Part shown: positions 1 to 5,273 of the stretch, piece by piece
Layout of the letters: every line of letters starts with the position of its first letter
How positions within the stretch are numbered: position 1 is the first letter of the stretch
Assembly (NCBI GenBank): GCA_031282665.1
Contig: JAITDH010000099.1
Coordinates: 1-6,717, forward strand
DNA: 6,717 nucleotides
From: Zoogloeaceae bacterium
GTDB lineage: Bacteria; Pseudomonadota; Gammaproteobacteria; Burkholderiales; Rhodocyclaceae
Direction of reading: 5' to 3'
Notes under the pieces: generated by a model
What the model was told of the DNA's origin: nothing
The model's input: the letters and a program-made list of their open reading frames with translations, nothing else
The model's database searches: none
Translations under genes and position numbers: made by a program

Positions 1-4
1 TTCT

Positions 5-78
5 GGTGATGTAGCTCAGTCGGTTAGAGCGACGGACTCATAACCCGTAGGTCGGCAGTTCGATTCTGCCCATCACCA
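5..78 (+). tRNA. tRNA-Met (CAT), elongator type
   Basis: The sequence folds as a complete cloverleaf. The acceptor stem is GGTGATG (5-11) with CATCACC (71-77), and the discriminator is A78. The D-stem is GCTC/GAGC (14-17/27-30). The anticodon loop is CTCATAA (37-43) with anticodon CAT at 39-41. The T-stem is GGCAG/CTGCC (54-58/66-70) around the loop TTCGATT. The 3' CCA is not encoded, because CTG follows A78. The innermost anticodon-stem pair (A36 with C44) is a mismatch. The 7-bp paired acceptor argues against an initiator tRNA, which normally has an unpaired first position. A lysidine-modified tRNA-Ile2 also carries CAT and cannot be fully excluded by eye. The gene lies upstream of a repeat block, and no integrase is visible. 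Confidence 0.93.
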
Positions 79-185
79 CTGGTTACCCATCCGAAGCGGT
101 TCCGATGCGATTCCAATGCAATACAGGCTGGGTCTATCGAGGGATGTAATCCAAAGTGGAGAAAACCCGGCAGCGATGTGGTTGG

Positions 186-317
186 GTAGGTTGGATGAGC
201 CGCAGGCGTAATCCGACAATCGTTGATCACCGGCGCTTGCGCCGCTGTTCCTTGATTTGCGATGCCACGCATCGTGGGGATGAATATCGGATTACGCCTT
301 CGGCTCATCCAACCTAC
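186..317. repeat. Long inverted repeat with 31-bp arms, REP-like
   Basis: The arms are 186-216 and 287-317. They are reverse complements at 30 of 31 positions; the only difference is C203 against the complement of T300. The left arm begins GTAGGTTGGATGAGCCG and runs to AATCCGA. The 70-base centre contains two further hairpins, at 231-244 (CGGCGC TT GCGCCG) and 260-274 (CGATGC CAC GCATCG), so the whole folds as a branched, cloverleaf-like structure. The arm sequence resembles a dispersed intergenic repeat that I recall from many proteobacterial genomes. It sits inside the 134-427 element. Confidence 0.75.
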
Positions 318-330
318 GAAACCGACGCCA

Positions 331-375
331 CGTTCCCCCCTCGTTATCGCGAGGGACGAAGCCTCGCAATGACGA
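331..375 (-). repeat. Dispersed CGTCATTGCGAGG-type palindromic repeat
   Basis: Read on the - strand, 363-375 gives TCGTCATTGCGAG and continues GCTTCGTCCCTCGCGATAACGAGG. This resembles the short intergenic repeat beginning CGTCATTGCGAGG that is found in many unrelated bacterial genomes. On the + strand, CCCTCG (338-343) pairs with CGAGGG (350-355) around a six-base loop. It is probably a separate repeat that landed next to the 186-317 inverted repeat. Confidence 0.55.
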
Positions 376-385
376 ACTTGAAGAC

Positions 386-406
386 GAGCGCATGGATTTT
401 GCGCTC
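386..406. repeat. Small perfect hairpin GAGCGCA/TGCGCTC
   Basis: GAGCGCA (386-392) is complementary to TGCGCTC (400-406) around the seven-base loop TGGATTT. It overlaps the inner edge of the right terminus of the putative 134-427 element. No U-tract follows on either strand, so an intrinsic terminator is unlikely. Confidence 0.4.
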
Positions 407-434
407 ACTTTGGATTGCACTATCGAGCGTTAAT

Positions 435-463
435 TTGACCCGCTTGCGAAAATTCAGTATTTT
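435..463 (+). promoter_or_regulatory. Sigma70-like promoter of the xseB-ispA-dxs-folE2 operon
   Basis: TTGACC (435-440, five of six consensus bases) is followed by exactly 17 bases and then TATTTT (458-463, four of six). Transcription would begin near 470, leaving a leader of about 20 nt before the xseB ATG at 490. It is the only good promoter match directly upstream of the operon. The -10 box lies inside the dyad at 446-466. Confidence 0.55.
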
Positions 464-466
464 CGC
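446..466. promoter_or_regulatory. Dyad overlapping the operon promoter, possible operator
   Basis: GCGAAAAT (446-453) and ATTTTCGC (459-466) are perfect 8-bp inverted arms around TCAGT. The dyad covers the spacer and the whole -10 box, a classic place for a repressor to bind. It could instead be a transcribed or merely structural hairpin, or the edge of an older terminator. I do not recognise it as a known operator. Confidence 0.35.
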
Positions 467-489
467 GTATTTCCTTCACGCGCTCCGCC

Positions 490-753
490 ATGTCCGTCAC
501 CCATCCCCCCGCCTTGCCCGATGACCTGAAATTCGAGACGGCGCTTGCCGAGCTGGAAAGCCTGGTGGCGCAGATGGAGGGCGGGAAGCTGGATCTCGAG
601 GATTCCCTGCTCGCCTATCAGCGCGGCATGGCCTTGGTGCGGCATTGCCAGGGGCTGCTGGGCCGGGCGGAAGAGCGGATCCAGGGGATGGAAGAAGGGA
701 AAGAGGGGGAAGAGGGCGTGGCGCGGAATCTTCTCCAGGAAGAAAGGGATTGA
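490..753 (+). CDS. xseB: Exodeoxyribonuclease VII small subunit
   Basis: This is the small subunit of exonuclease VII. Several copies bind the large XseA subunit, and the complex degrades single-stranded DNA to oligonucleotides in the cytoplasm during repair. The 87-residue product has the family signature: FETALAELESLV (residues 15-26), then MEGGKLDLEDSLLAYQRGMAL (29-49, leucine and glutamate rich helix) and a final C-x(6)-AEERI helix (53-64). The length is normal (about 75-90). The tail GMEEGKEGEEG is charged and low in complexity. No clear Shine-Dalgarno sequence precedes the ATG, but it is the only in-frame start that fits. The gene heads a four-gene operon and ends 2 nt before ispA. xseA is not in this window. 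Confidence 0.93.
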   Translation: MSVTHPPALPDDLKFETALAELESLVAQMEGGKLDLEDSLLAYQRGMALVRHCQGLLGRAEERIQGMEEGKEGEEGVARNLLQEERD

Positions 754-755
754 AC

Positions 756-1658
756 ATGGACTTTCCGGCCGGGATGTCCGCCTGGATGTCCGCTACGCAG
801 GCGCGGGTGGAGGCGGCGCTGGAAGCGGCGCTGCCCGCCGCCGACGCCATTCCGGCTCGGTTGCACGCGGCGATGCGCTACAGCGCGCTGGGCGGCGGCA
901 AGCGGGTGCGGCCCTTGCTGGCGTTCGCCGCCGGGGAACTGGCCGATGCGCCGCCGGCGCGTCTGCTGGCGGTTTCCGTCGCGGTGGAGTTGATCCACGC
1001 CTATTCCCTGATCCACGACGATCTGCCCTGCATGGATGACGATACCCTGCGGCGGGGAAAGCCCACCTGCCATGTGGAATTCGGCGAGGCGATGGCGCTG
1101 CTGGCGGGCGATGCCTTGCAGAGCCGCGCCTTCGAATGCCTGGCGGCGCCGGGATCGTTCGCCGACGCGGCGCGGCAGGTCGAGGCCCTTGCCCTCCTGG
1201 CGCGCGCCAGCGGTTCGCTGGGCATGGCGGGTGGGCAGGCGGTGGATCTGGCCTCGGTCGGCGCGCCGCTTTCCCAGCCGGAACTGGAGTTGATGCACGC
1301 GATGAAGACCGGCGCCCTGATCCGCGCCGCCATTCTTCTCGGCGCTTCCTGCGGCGAGGATCGCCTGCCGCCGGAGCAGCTTGCCGCGCTCGATCATTTC
1401 GCCAAGCGTCTCGGCCTTCTGTTCCAGGTGGTCGACGATGTGCTCGACTGCACCGCCAGCAGCACGACCCTGGGGAAGACGGCGGGCAAGGACGCCGCCG
1501 CCGACAAGCCGACCTATGTCAGCCTCATGGGGCTGGAGGCGGCGCGGCGCTATGCCGGGGAATTGCGCACGCAGGCGGCCGAGGCGCTGGCGGCGCTCGG
1601 CCAACGGGCCGGGCGGCTGGCCGCTCTGACCGATTTCATTTGTCATCGTTCCTTCTGA
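756..1658 (+). CDS. ispA: (2E,6E)-farnesyl diphosphate synthase
   Basis: The enzyme condenses dimethylallyl diphosphate and isopentenyl diphosphate through geranyl to farnesyl diphosphate, the C15 precursor of undecaprenyl phosphate and quinone side chains. It is a cytosolic all-alpha prenyltransferase. The 300-residue length matches IspA. Visible motifs are GGGKRVRP (47-54), the first aspartate-rich motif DDLPCMDDD (88-96, bacterial type with two inserted residues between aspartates), [10 protein letters not shown] (156-165), KTGAL (184-188) and the second aspartate-rich motif FQVVDDVLD (223-231) followed by GKTAGKD (240-246). The sequence HAYSLIHDD before the first motif is that of farnesyl-producing enzymes. 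An in-frame ATG at 645 exists, but it would read through xseB in another frame. The ATG at 756 has AGGAAGAAAGG upstream and gives the family length. dxs follows after 4 nt. Confidence 0.95.
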   Translation: MDFPAGMSAWMSATQARVEAALEAALPAADAIPARLHAAMRYSALGGGKRVRPLLAFAAGELADAPPARLLAVSVAVELIHAYSLIHDDLPCMDDDTLRRGKPTCHVEFGEAMALLAGDALQSRAFECLAAPGSFADAARQVEALALLARASGSLGMAGGQAVDLASVGAPLSQPELELMHAMKTGALIRAAILLGASCGEDRLPPEQLAALDHFAKRLGLLFQVVDDVLDCTASSTTLGKTAGKDAAADKPTYVSLMGLEAARRYAGELRTQAAEALAALGQRAGRLAALTDFICHRSF

Positions 1659-1662
1659 TCCG

Positions 1663-3615
1663 ATGAGCGATTCCACTCCTTTCCCTTCTGAAGCGCCCTT
1701 GCTGGACGATATCGCCTCGCCCGCCGACCTGCGCAATCTGGATCGCCGCATCCTGCCGCAACTGGCCGACGAACTGCGCGCCTTCCTCATCGATTCGGTG
1801 GCGCGCACCGGCGGGCATCTTTCTTCCAATCTCGGCACGGTGGAGCTTTCCATCGCGCTCCATTACGTTTTCGATACGCCGCGCGACCTCCTGGTCTGGG
1901 ACGTGGGGCACCAGAGCTACGCGCACAAGATCCTCACCGGGCGGCGCGAGGAGATGGCGCGCCTGCGCATGAAGGGCGGCATTTCCGGCTTCCCGCGCCG
2001 CGCCGAATCCGCATACGATACCTTCGGCGTCGGCCATTCCTCCACTTCCATCTCCGCCGCCCTGGGCATGGCGCTGGCCGCCCGGCGCAAGGGCGAGGAG
2101 AAGAAGGTGGTGGCGATCATCGGCGACGGCGCGATGTCCGCCGGGATGGCTTTCGAGGCCCTGAACAACGCCGGCGTCGCCAATGTCGATCTGCTGGTCG
2201 TCCTGAACGACAACGAGATGTCGATCTCGCCGCCGGTCGGCGCCCTGAACCATATCCTGACCCGCCTGATGTCCGGCAAGACCTACAACGCCGCCAAGGA
2301 AGCGGGGCGGCACATGCTGGGTTTCGCGCCGCCGCTCCTGGAGCTGGCCCGGCGCGCCGAGGAGCATGTCAAGGGGATGATTACGCCGGGGGCGCTCTTC
2401 GAGGAATTCGGCTTCCATTATTACGGCCCGATCGACGGGCACGATTTCAACGCCCTCCTGCCGACCCTGGAAAACATCCGCAAGCTGAAAGGGCCGCAGT
2501 TCCTGCACATCATCACCAAGAAGGGGCACGGCTACAAGCTCGCCGAGGCCGATCCGATCCTCTATCACGGGGTCGGCAAGTTCGATGCCGAGGCGGGCAT
2601 CCAGACAGAAGGGGAAGGGAAGGCGGGCCAGCCGGAAAAACAGAGCTATACCCAGGTTTTCGGCGACTGGCTCTGCGACATGGCCGCCGAGGACCCGCGC
2701 CTCGTCGCCATCACCCCCGCCATGCGCGAAGGTTCCGGCCTGACCCGTTTCGCGGCGGCCTGGCCGGATCGCTATTACGACGTCGGCATCGCCGAGCAGC
2801 ATGCCGTCACCTTCGCCGCCGGTCTGGCCTGCGAGGGCCTGAAGCCGGTGGTCGCCATCTATTCTACCTTCCTCCAGCGCGCCTATGACCAGTTGATCCA
2901 CGACGTGGCGCTGCAAAACCTGCCGGTCGTCTTCGCCATCGACCGGGGAGGGCTGGTCGGCGCGGACGGCGCGACCCATCACGGCAGTTTCGACCTCTCC
3001 TATCTCGCCTGCATTCCCAACCTGGTCGTCATGGCTCCGGCGGACGAGGACGAATGCCGGAAAATGCTCTCCACCGCCTATCGTCTCGATGTCCCCGCCG
3101 CCGTGCGCTATCCCCGCGGCGGGAGCGGGGCAGGGGGGTTGCCGGAAAAGACGCTGGCGACTCTCCCGTTCGGCAAGGGCGAGGTGCGACGCGAGGGCAG
3201 GGAGATCGCCCTGCTCGCCTTCGGCAGCCTCGTCTTCCCCGCGCTGCGGGCGGGCGAGGCGCTGGACGCCACGGTGGCCAACATGCGCTTCGTCAAGCCC
3301 CTCGATGGGGAATTGATCGCGCGTCTGGCGAAAACGCACCGGCTGCTTGTCAGCCTGGAAGAAAATTCCGTCATCGGCGGCGTGGGCGCGGAAATTTCCC
3401 GCCTGCTGTTCGAGCGGGGGCTGGATACGCCGCTCCTGCGCCTGGGACTGCCCGACCGTTTCATCGACCATGGCGAACAGAAGGAACTCCTCGCCGAGGC
3501 CGGGCTGGACGAAGCCGGCATCCTGGACAGCATCCGCGCCGCCTGGCAAAGGCTGAACGCTGATAACATGGCGGGCCAGGACACGCACAAGGATACGAAC
3601 AAGGACACGACATGA
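1663..3615 (+). CDS. dxs: 1-deoxy-D-xylulose-5-phosphate synthase
   Basis: This thiamine-diphosphate enzyme condenses pyruvate and glyceraldehyde 3-phosphate to 1-deoxy-D-xylulose 5-phosphate with loss of CO2. It is the first and usually rate-limiting step of the MEP pathway. Motifs in order are GGHLSSNLG (50-58, active-site His52), WDVGHQ (79-84, His83), the cofactor motif [18 protein letters not shown] (154-171) to LNDNEMS (181-187; Asp155 and Asn184 as metal ligands), the catalytic glutamate in [12 protein letters not shown] (Glu378), FLQRAYDQ (403-410), [15 protein letters not shown] (427-441) and the C-terminal domain (VRYPRG at 481-486). The 650 residues are slightly more than the usual 620-635. 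The excess is mainly a tail ending [11 protein letters not shown], encoded by 12-nt repeats. No Shine-Dalgarno sequence is seen, so translation is probably coupled to ispA. Confidence 0.97.
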   Translation: MSDSTPFPSEAPLLDDIASPADLRNLDRRILPQLADELRAFLIDSVARTGGHLSSNLGTVELSIALHYVFDTPRDLLVWDVGHQSYAHKILTGRREEMARLRMKGGISGFPRRAESAYDTFGVGHSSTSISAALGMALAARRKGEEKKVVAIIGDGAMSAGMAFEALNNAGVANVDLLVVLNDNEMSISPPVGALNHILTRLMSGKTYNAAKEAGRHMLGFAPPLLELARRAEEHVKGMITPGALFEEFGFHYYGPIDGHDFNALLPTLENIRKLKGPQFLHIITKKGHGYKLAEADPILYHGVGKFDAEAGIQTEGEGKAGQPEKQSYTQVFGDWLCDMAAEDPRLVAITPAMREGSGLTRFAAAWPDRYYDVGIAEQHAVTFAAGLACEGLKPVVAIYSTFLQRAYDQLIHDVALQNLPVVFAIDRGGLVGADGATHHGSFDLSYLACIPNLVVMAPADEDECRKMLSTAYRLDVPAAVRYPRGGSGAGGLPEKTLATLPFGKGEVRREGREIALLAFGSLVFPALRAGEALDATVANMRFVKPLDGELIARLAKTHRLLVSLEENSVIGGVGAEISRLLFERGLDTPLLRLGLPDRFIDHGEQKELLAEAGLDEAGILDSIRAAWQRLNADNMAGQDTHKDTNKDTT

Positions 3616-4433
3616 CCCCCGACACCCCCATCGATACCCCCAATAGCAACCTTCCCATCCCCGACGTGCAAAGCTCGGCGGATACCCGCCGGCTTGCCAT
3701 CAACAAGGTGGGGATCAAATCCATCCGCCATCCGATCAGGGTCAGCGACCGCGACCGCGGCGTCCAGCACACCATCGCCACCTTCAACATGTACGTGGGC
3801 CTGCCGCACAATTTCAAGGGCACCCACATGTCCCGCTTCGTGGAAATACTGAACGGCCACGAGCGGGAAATCTCGGTGGAGAATTTCCCCGCCATGTTGA
3901 AGGAAACAGTGGCGCGCCTGGAGGCCGAGACCGGCCACATCGAGATGAATTTCCCCTATTTCATCAACAAGTCCGCCCCCATCTCCGGGGTGCGCAGCCT
4001 GATGGACTACGACGTCACCTTCCTCGGCGACATCTGCGCCGGCGGCAGGATCACCACCCGGCTGAAGGTCGTCATCCCCGCCACCAGCCTTTGCCCCTGC
4101 TCGAAGGAAATTTCCGAGCGCGGCGCGCACAACCAGCGTTCGCACGTCACCGTCACCGTGCTGGTCAACAAATTCATCTGGATCGAGGAACTCGTCCAGC
4201 TCGTCGAATCCGAAGCCTCCTGCGAACTGTACGGCCTCCTGAAGCGCCCCGATGAAAAATACGTCACCGAGCGCGCCTACGACAATCCCAAGTTCGTCGA
4301 GGACATGGTACGCGACGTCGCCGCTCGCCTGAACGCCGACGCGAGAGTCATCGCCTACACGGTGGAATCGGAAAATTTCGAATCCATCCACAACCACTCC
4401 GCCTACGCCCTGATCGAGTCGGAGGAGAAATGA
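3612..4433 (+). CDS. folE2: GTP cyclohydrolase FolE2 (type IB)
   Basis: The enzyme converts GTP to 7,8-dihydroneopterin triphosphate and formate, the first step of tetrahydrofolate synthesis and also a source of 7-deazaguanine precursors. The 273-residue protein matches FolE2 throughout: [26 protein letters not shown] (16-41), the metal-binding and catalytic segment [19 protein letters not shown] (159-177, with Cys161, Cys163 and His173), [22 protein letters not shown] (199-220) and a C-terminal SIHNHSAYA (258-266). The start codon overlaps the dxs stop (ATGA at 3612-3615), with AAGGA at 3601-3605 as ribosome-binding site. FolE2 enzymes tolerate several metals and can replace zinc-dependent FolE. 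No zinc-regulator site is visible, and the operon position suggests housekeeping expression. The N-terminal stretch [13 protein letters not shown] looks like a repeat-derived extension. Confidence 0.95.
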   Translation: MTPDTPIDTPNSNLPIPDVQSSADTRRLAINKVGIKSIRHPIRVSDRDRGVQHTIATFNMYVGLPHNFKGTHMSRFVEILNGHEREISVENFPAMLKETVARLEAETGHIEMNFPYFINKSAPISGVRSLMDYDVTFLGDICAGGRITTRLKVVIPATSLCPCSKEISERGAHNQRSHVTVTVLVNKFIWIEELVQLVESEASCELYGLLKRPDEKYVTERAYDNPKFVEDMVRDVAARLNADARVIAYTVESENFESIHNHSAYALIESEEK

Positions 4434-4501
4434 CGGAAATCATGCGCGAAACCGGAACCTTCCAGCGGGTTTGTGCTGGCATCGAGAGGAATCAGGCATG
4501 A
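4430..4501 (+). pseudogene. 23-codon ORF with strong RBS, possible gene remnant
   Basis: An ATG at 4430 overlaps the folE2 stop (ATGA) and is preceded by GGAGGAG at 4421-4427, which is a good Shine-Dalgarno sequence. The frame runs 23 codons ([20 protein letters not shown] then NQA) and stops at 4499-4501. The translation-coupled start repeats the arrangement of the dxs-folE2 junction, so a fifth operon gene may once have begun here and been cut off. Its end overlaps the antitoxin stop region on the other strand. It could also be a chance product, since folE2 ends in GAG-GAG-AAA codons. I do not recognise the peptide. Confidence 0.3.
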
Positions 4502-4776
4502 GTGACCGTCAGTTTCAGCCCCAGGGCGCGGGCGACTTTCAGAATCGTGCCGAAGCTCGGATTGTTTTCGCCGGAGAGCGCCTTATAGAGGCTTTCCCGG
4601 CCAAGCCCCGTTTCCCTGGCAAGCTCCGTCATGCCGCGCGCGCGGGCAATGTCGCCCAGGGCGGCGGCGATAAAGGCCGGATCATCCCCGGCTTCCGCGA
4701 AGCAGGCTTCGAGGTAGAGCCGCATGTCTTCCTCGGTTTTGAGGTGTTCGGCGGAATCCCATTTCCTGAGTTTCAT
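4492..4776 (-). CDS. HI1420-family addiction module antitoxin (HTH)
   Basis: This 94-residue protein is the antidote half of a type II toxin-antitoxin pair. It would bind and neutralise the toxin encoded just upstream and, with it, repress their shared promoter. It matches the HI1420-type antidote family: an N-terminal region WDSAEHLKTEEDMRLYLEAC (6-25), then AAALGDIARARGMTELARETGLGRESLYKALSGENNPSF (37-75), which contains a Cro-like helix-turn-helix (about 49-70), and a final TILKVARALGLKLTV (77-91). The start at 4776 is preceded on the - strand by GGAG with suitable spacing. The gene begins three bases after the toxin stop, so the two are co-transcribed. The toxin-first order is normal for this family. 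It converges on folE2 with a 58-bp gap. Confidence 0.9.
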   Translation of the reverse strand: MKLRKWDSAEHLKTEEDMRLYLEACFAEAGDDPAFIAAALGDIARARGMTELARETGLGRESLYKALSGENNPSFGTILKVARALGLKLTVTHA

Positions 4777-4779
4777 GAT

Positions 4780-5076
4780 TCAGTCTCCAAGTTCTTGCGC
4801 CATCCTGAGCGCGGTTTCGGTGTCCTTTTCCTGGGTGGATTTGTCCCCCCCGGTGAGCAGCACATAGACCACGGCGCCCTTTTGCTTGACATAGACGCGA
4901 TACCCCGCGCCGACATGGACGCGCAGTTCGGAAACGCCCCCGCCAACCGGCTTCGCGTCGCCGAAGTTGCCCAGTTCCGCAAGCCGGATGCGCGCCTGTA
5001 TCCGGCGCTTGGCAATCTTGTCCCGAAGGCCGGCAAACCAAGCGTCGAAAACTTCCGTGGTCATGATCGTGTTCAT
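4780..5076 (-). CDS. HI1419-family addiction module toxin (RelE/ParE superfamily)
   Basis: This is a small toxin of the RelE/ParE fold, HI1419 (Gp49-like, HigB-like) branch. Relatives are mostly mRNA-cleaving translation inhibitors, but the activity of this one is not shown. The core is conserved: KRRIQARIRLAELGNFGDAK (23-42), GGGVSELRVHVGAGYRVYV (45-63, with Glu50, Arg52 and the GYRVY strand) and YVLLTGGDKSTQEKDTETAL (71-90). The start at 5076 gives 98 residues. An in-frame ATG at 5064 (MTTEVF) gives 94 and is equally plausible. An upstream ATG at 5250 would add 58 residues translated from hairpin repeats and is rejected. Neither start has a good ribosome-binding site, and the putative promoter is so close that the mRNA may be nearly leaderless. 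Confidence 0.88.
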   Translation of the reverse strand: MNTIMTTEVFDAWFAGLRDKIAKRRIQARIRLAELGNFGDAKPVGGGVSELRVHVGAGYRVYVKQKGAVVYVLLTGGDKSTQEKDTETALRMAQELGD

Positions 5077-5083
5077 GCCTTGG

Positions 5084-5111
5084 ATTGTATCCTGTTTTAT
5101 ACAGAACCCAA
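5084..5111 (-). promoter_or_regulatory. Putative toxin-antitoxin promoter with embedded dyad
   Basis: On the - strand a -10-like TACAAT (5089-5084) lies 16 bp from TTGGGT (5111-5106). Transcription would start near 5077, at or beside the toxin ATG (5076). The + strand reads TGTAT (5086-5090), eight bases, ATACA (5099-5103), a 5-bp dyad across the -10 region. That position would suit autorepression by the toxin-antitoxin complex. The -35 match is weak, so this is a tentative call. Confidence 0.35.
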
Positions 5112-5132
5112 GGATTTTTTGATGGATCAAGG

Positions 5133-5149
5133 CACCGCGTGGCGCGGTG
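5133..5149. repeat. GC-rich hairpin CACCGC/GCGGTG
   Basis: CACCGC (5133-5138) pairs with GCGGTG (5144-5149) around GTGGC. It is the first of three successive hairpins between the toxin-antitoxin promoter and metY. No U-run follows it on the + strand, so it is not an obvious terminator. Confidence 0.4.
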
Positions 5150-5151
5150 TG

Positions 5152-5163
5152 GACAGAGGACAG
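5152..5163 (+). repeat. GACAGAGGACAG repeat, copy upstream of metY
   Basis: The 12-mer GACAGAGGACAG occurs here once and twice more in tandem downstream of metY (6549-6574). It separates the first and second hairpins of the spacer. Confidence 0.6.
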
Positions 5164-5166
5164 AAC

Positions 5167-5182
5167 GGCCGCTGGCGCGGCC
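5167..5182. repeat. GC-rich hairpin GGCCGC/GCGGCC
   Basis: GGCCGC (5167-5172) pairs perfectly with GCGGCC (5177-5182) around TGGC. It is the second hairpin of the series and sits directly before the larger palindromic repeat at 5185-5232. Confidence 0.4.
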
Positions 5183-5184
5183 TT

Positions 5185-5232
5185 GCAGGGGCGCGCTGCG
5201 CGCGCCTGCGGACGCATGCAATGCGCCCCTGC
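5185..5232. repeat. Nested palindromic intergenic repeat (GCAGGGGCGC family)
   Basis: The outer arms GCAGGGGCGC (5185-5194) and GCGCCCCTGC (5223-5232) are perfectly complementary over 10 bp. Inside are two more hairpins, GGCGCGC/GCGCGCC (5190-5196/5198-5204) and CGCAT/ATGCG (5211-5215/5221-5225 with shared bases), so alternative folds compete. The pattern resembles GC-rich palindromic repeats dispersed between genes in many proteobacteria. It lies 41 bp upstream of the metY start and would be in its leader if the promoter is further upstream. Confidence 0.6.
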
Positions 5233-5273
5233 GACGTTATCATCAATCACAACACTACACGAAAGAGCAGACC

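Larger units (their letters stand above)
134..427. mobile_element. Putative MITE-like element with 8-bp flanking direct repeat
   Basis: The octamer CTATCGAG occurs in direct orientation at 134-141 and 420-427. Just inside lie inverted termini that both read TGYAATCCAAAGTG inwards: 145-158 on the + strand, and 419-406 on the - strand. They match at 13 of 14 positions and continue with a looser match (GGAGAAAACC versus AGCGCAAAATCC). Direct repeats outside inverted termini that start with TG are what transposition leaves. The element is about 275 bp and encodes no transposase, so it would be non-autonomous. One imperfection is that the left octamer is separated from the terminus by three bases (GGA), whereas the right one abuts it. 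The family assignment is unknown; IS21-type elements have TG...CA ends, but that link is inference. Confidence 0.45.
79..434. other. Repeat-filled intergenic region, no gene
   Basis: No credible protein gene lies between the tRNA and the xseB promoter. Short open frames exist on both strands, but their predicted proteins are simply translations of the repeats and of the antisense tRNA. The stretch is explained by a composite of repeats listed separately: an element-like outer pair (134-427), a long inverted repeat (186-317), a second palindromic repeat (331-375) and a small hairpin (386-406). In 79-133 I see no recognisable feature. Confidence 0.7.

Noticed and set aside
24..308. 94-codon - strand open frame over the tRNA and repeat
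   Set aside because: The predicted C-terminus is the antisense translation of the tRNA gene and the remainder is repeat-derived. This is a well-known type of false gene call.
156..524. 122-codon + strand open frame upstream of xseB
   Set aside because: It reads through the inverted repeat arms, giving mirrored low-complexity peptides, and overlaps the xseB promoter and start. No family resemblance was seen.
618..1853. Long - strand frame opposite ispA
   Set aside because: It is the antisense shadow of a high-GC gene, and the + strand frame carries all catalytic motifs of farnesyl diphosphate synthase.
1636..3588. 650-codon - strand frame opposite dxs
   Set aside because: Its length mirrors dxs because stop codons are rare in the complementary frame of GC-rich codons. 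The composition is Arg/Gly/Gln rich with no motif.
3560..3615. Zinc-repressor (Zur) control of folE2
   Set aside because: There is no AT-rich Zur-like palindrome, and the gene starts inside dxs, so it shares the operon promoter.
3108..4397. - strand frame opposite the end of dxs and folE2
   Set aside because: It is an antisense shadow spanning two well-recognised genes.
4462..4479. Hairpin CCAGC/GCTGG as a folE2 terminator
   Set aside because: The stem is only 5 bp with an 8-base loop and has no T-run on either strand.
5077..5250. N-terminal extension of the toxin to an ATG at 5250
   Set aside because: It crosses the hairpin repeats and the putative promoter, and would make the toxin about 1.6 times the usual family length.
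5085..5273. N-terminal extension of metY to an upstream ATG
   Set aside because: The added 63 residues are translated from hairpin repeats, while the family N-terminus begins at MKLETIAVHGG (5274).
5105..5273. SAM or SAH riboswitch before metY
   Set aside because: The stems are perfect GC palindromes of the dispersed-repeat kind, and none of the conserved loop sequences I know for these riboswitches is recognisable.
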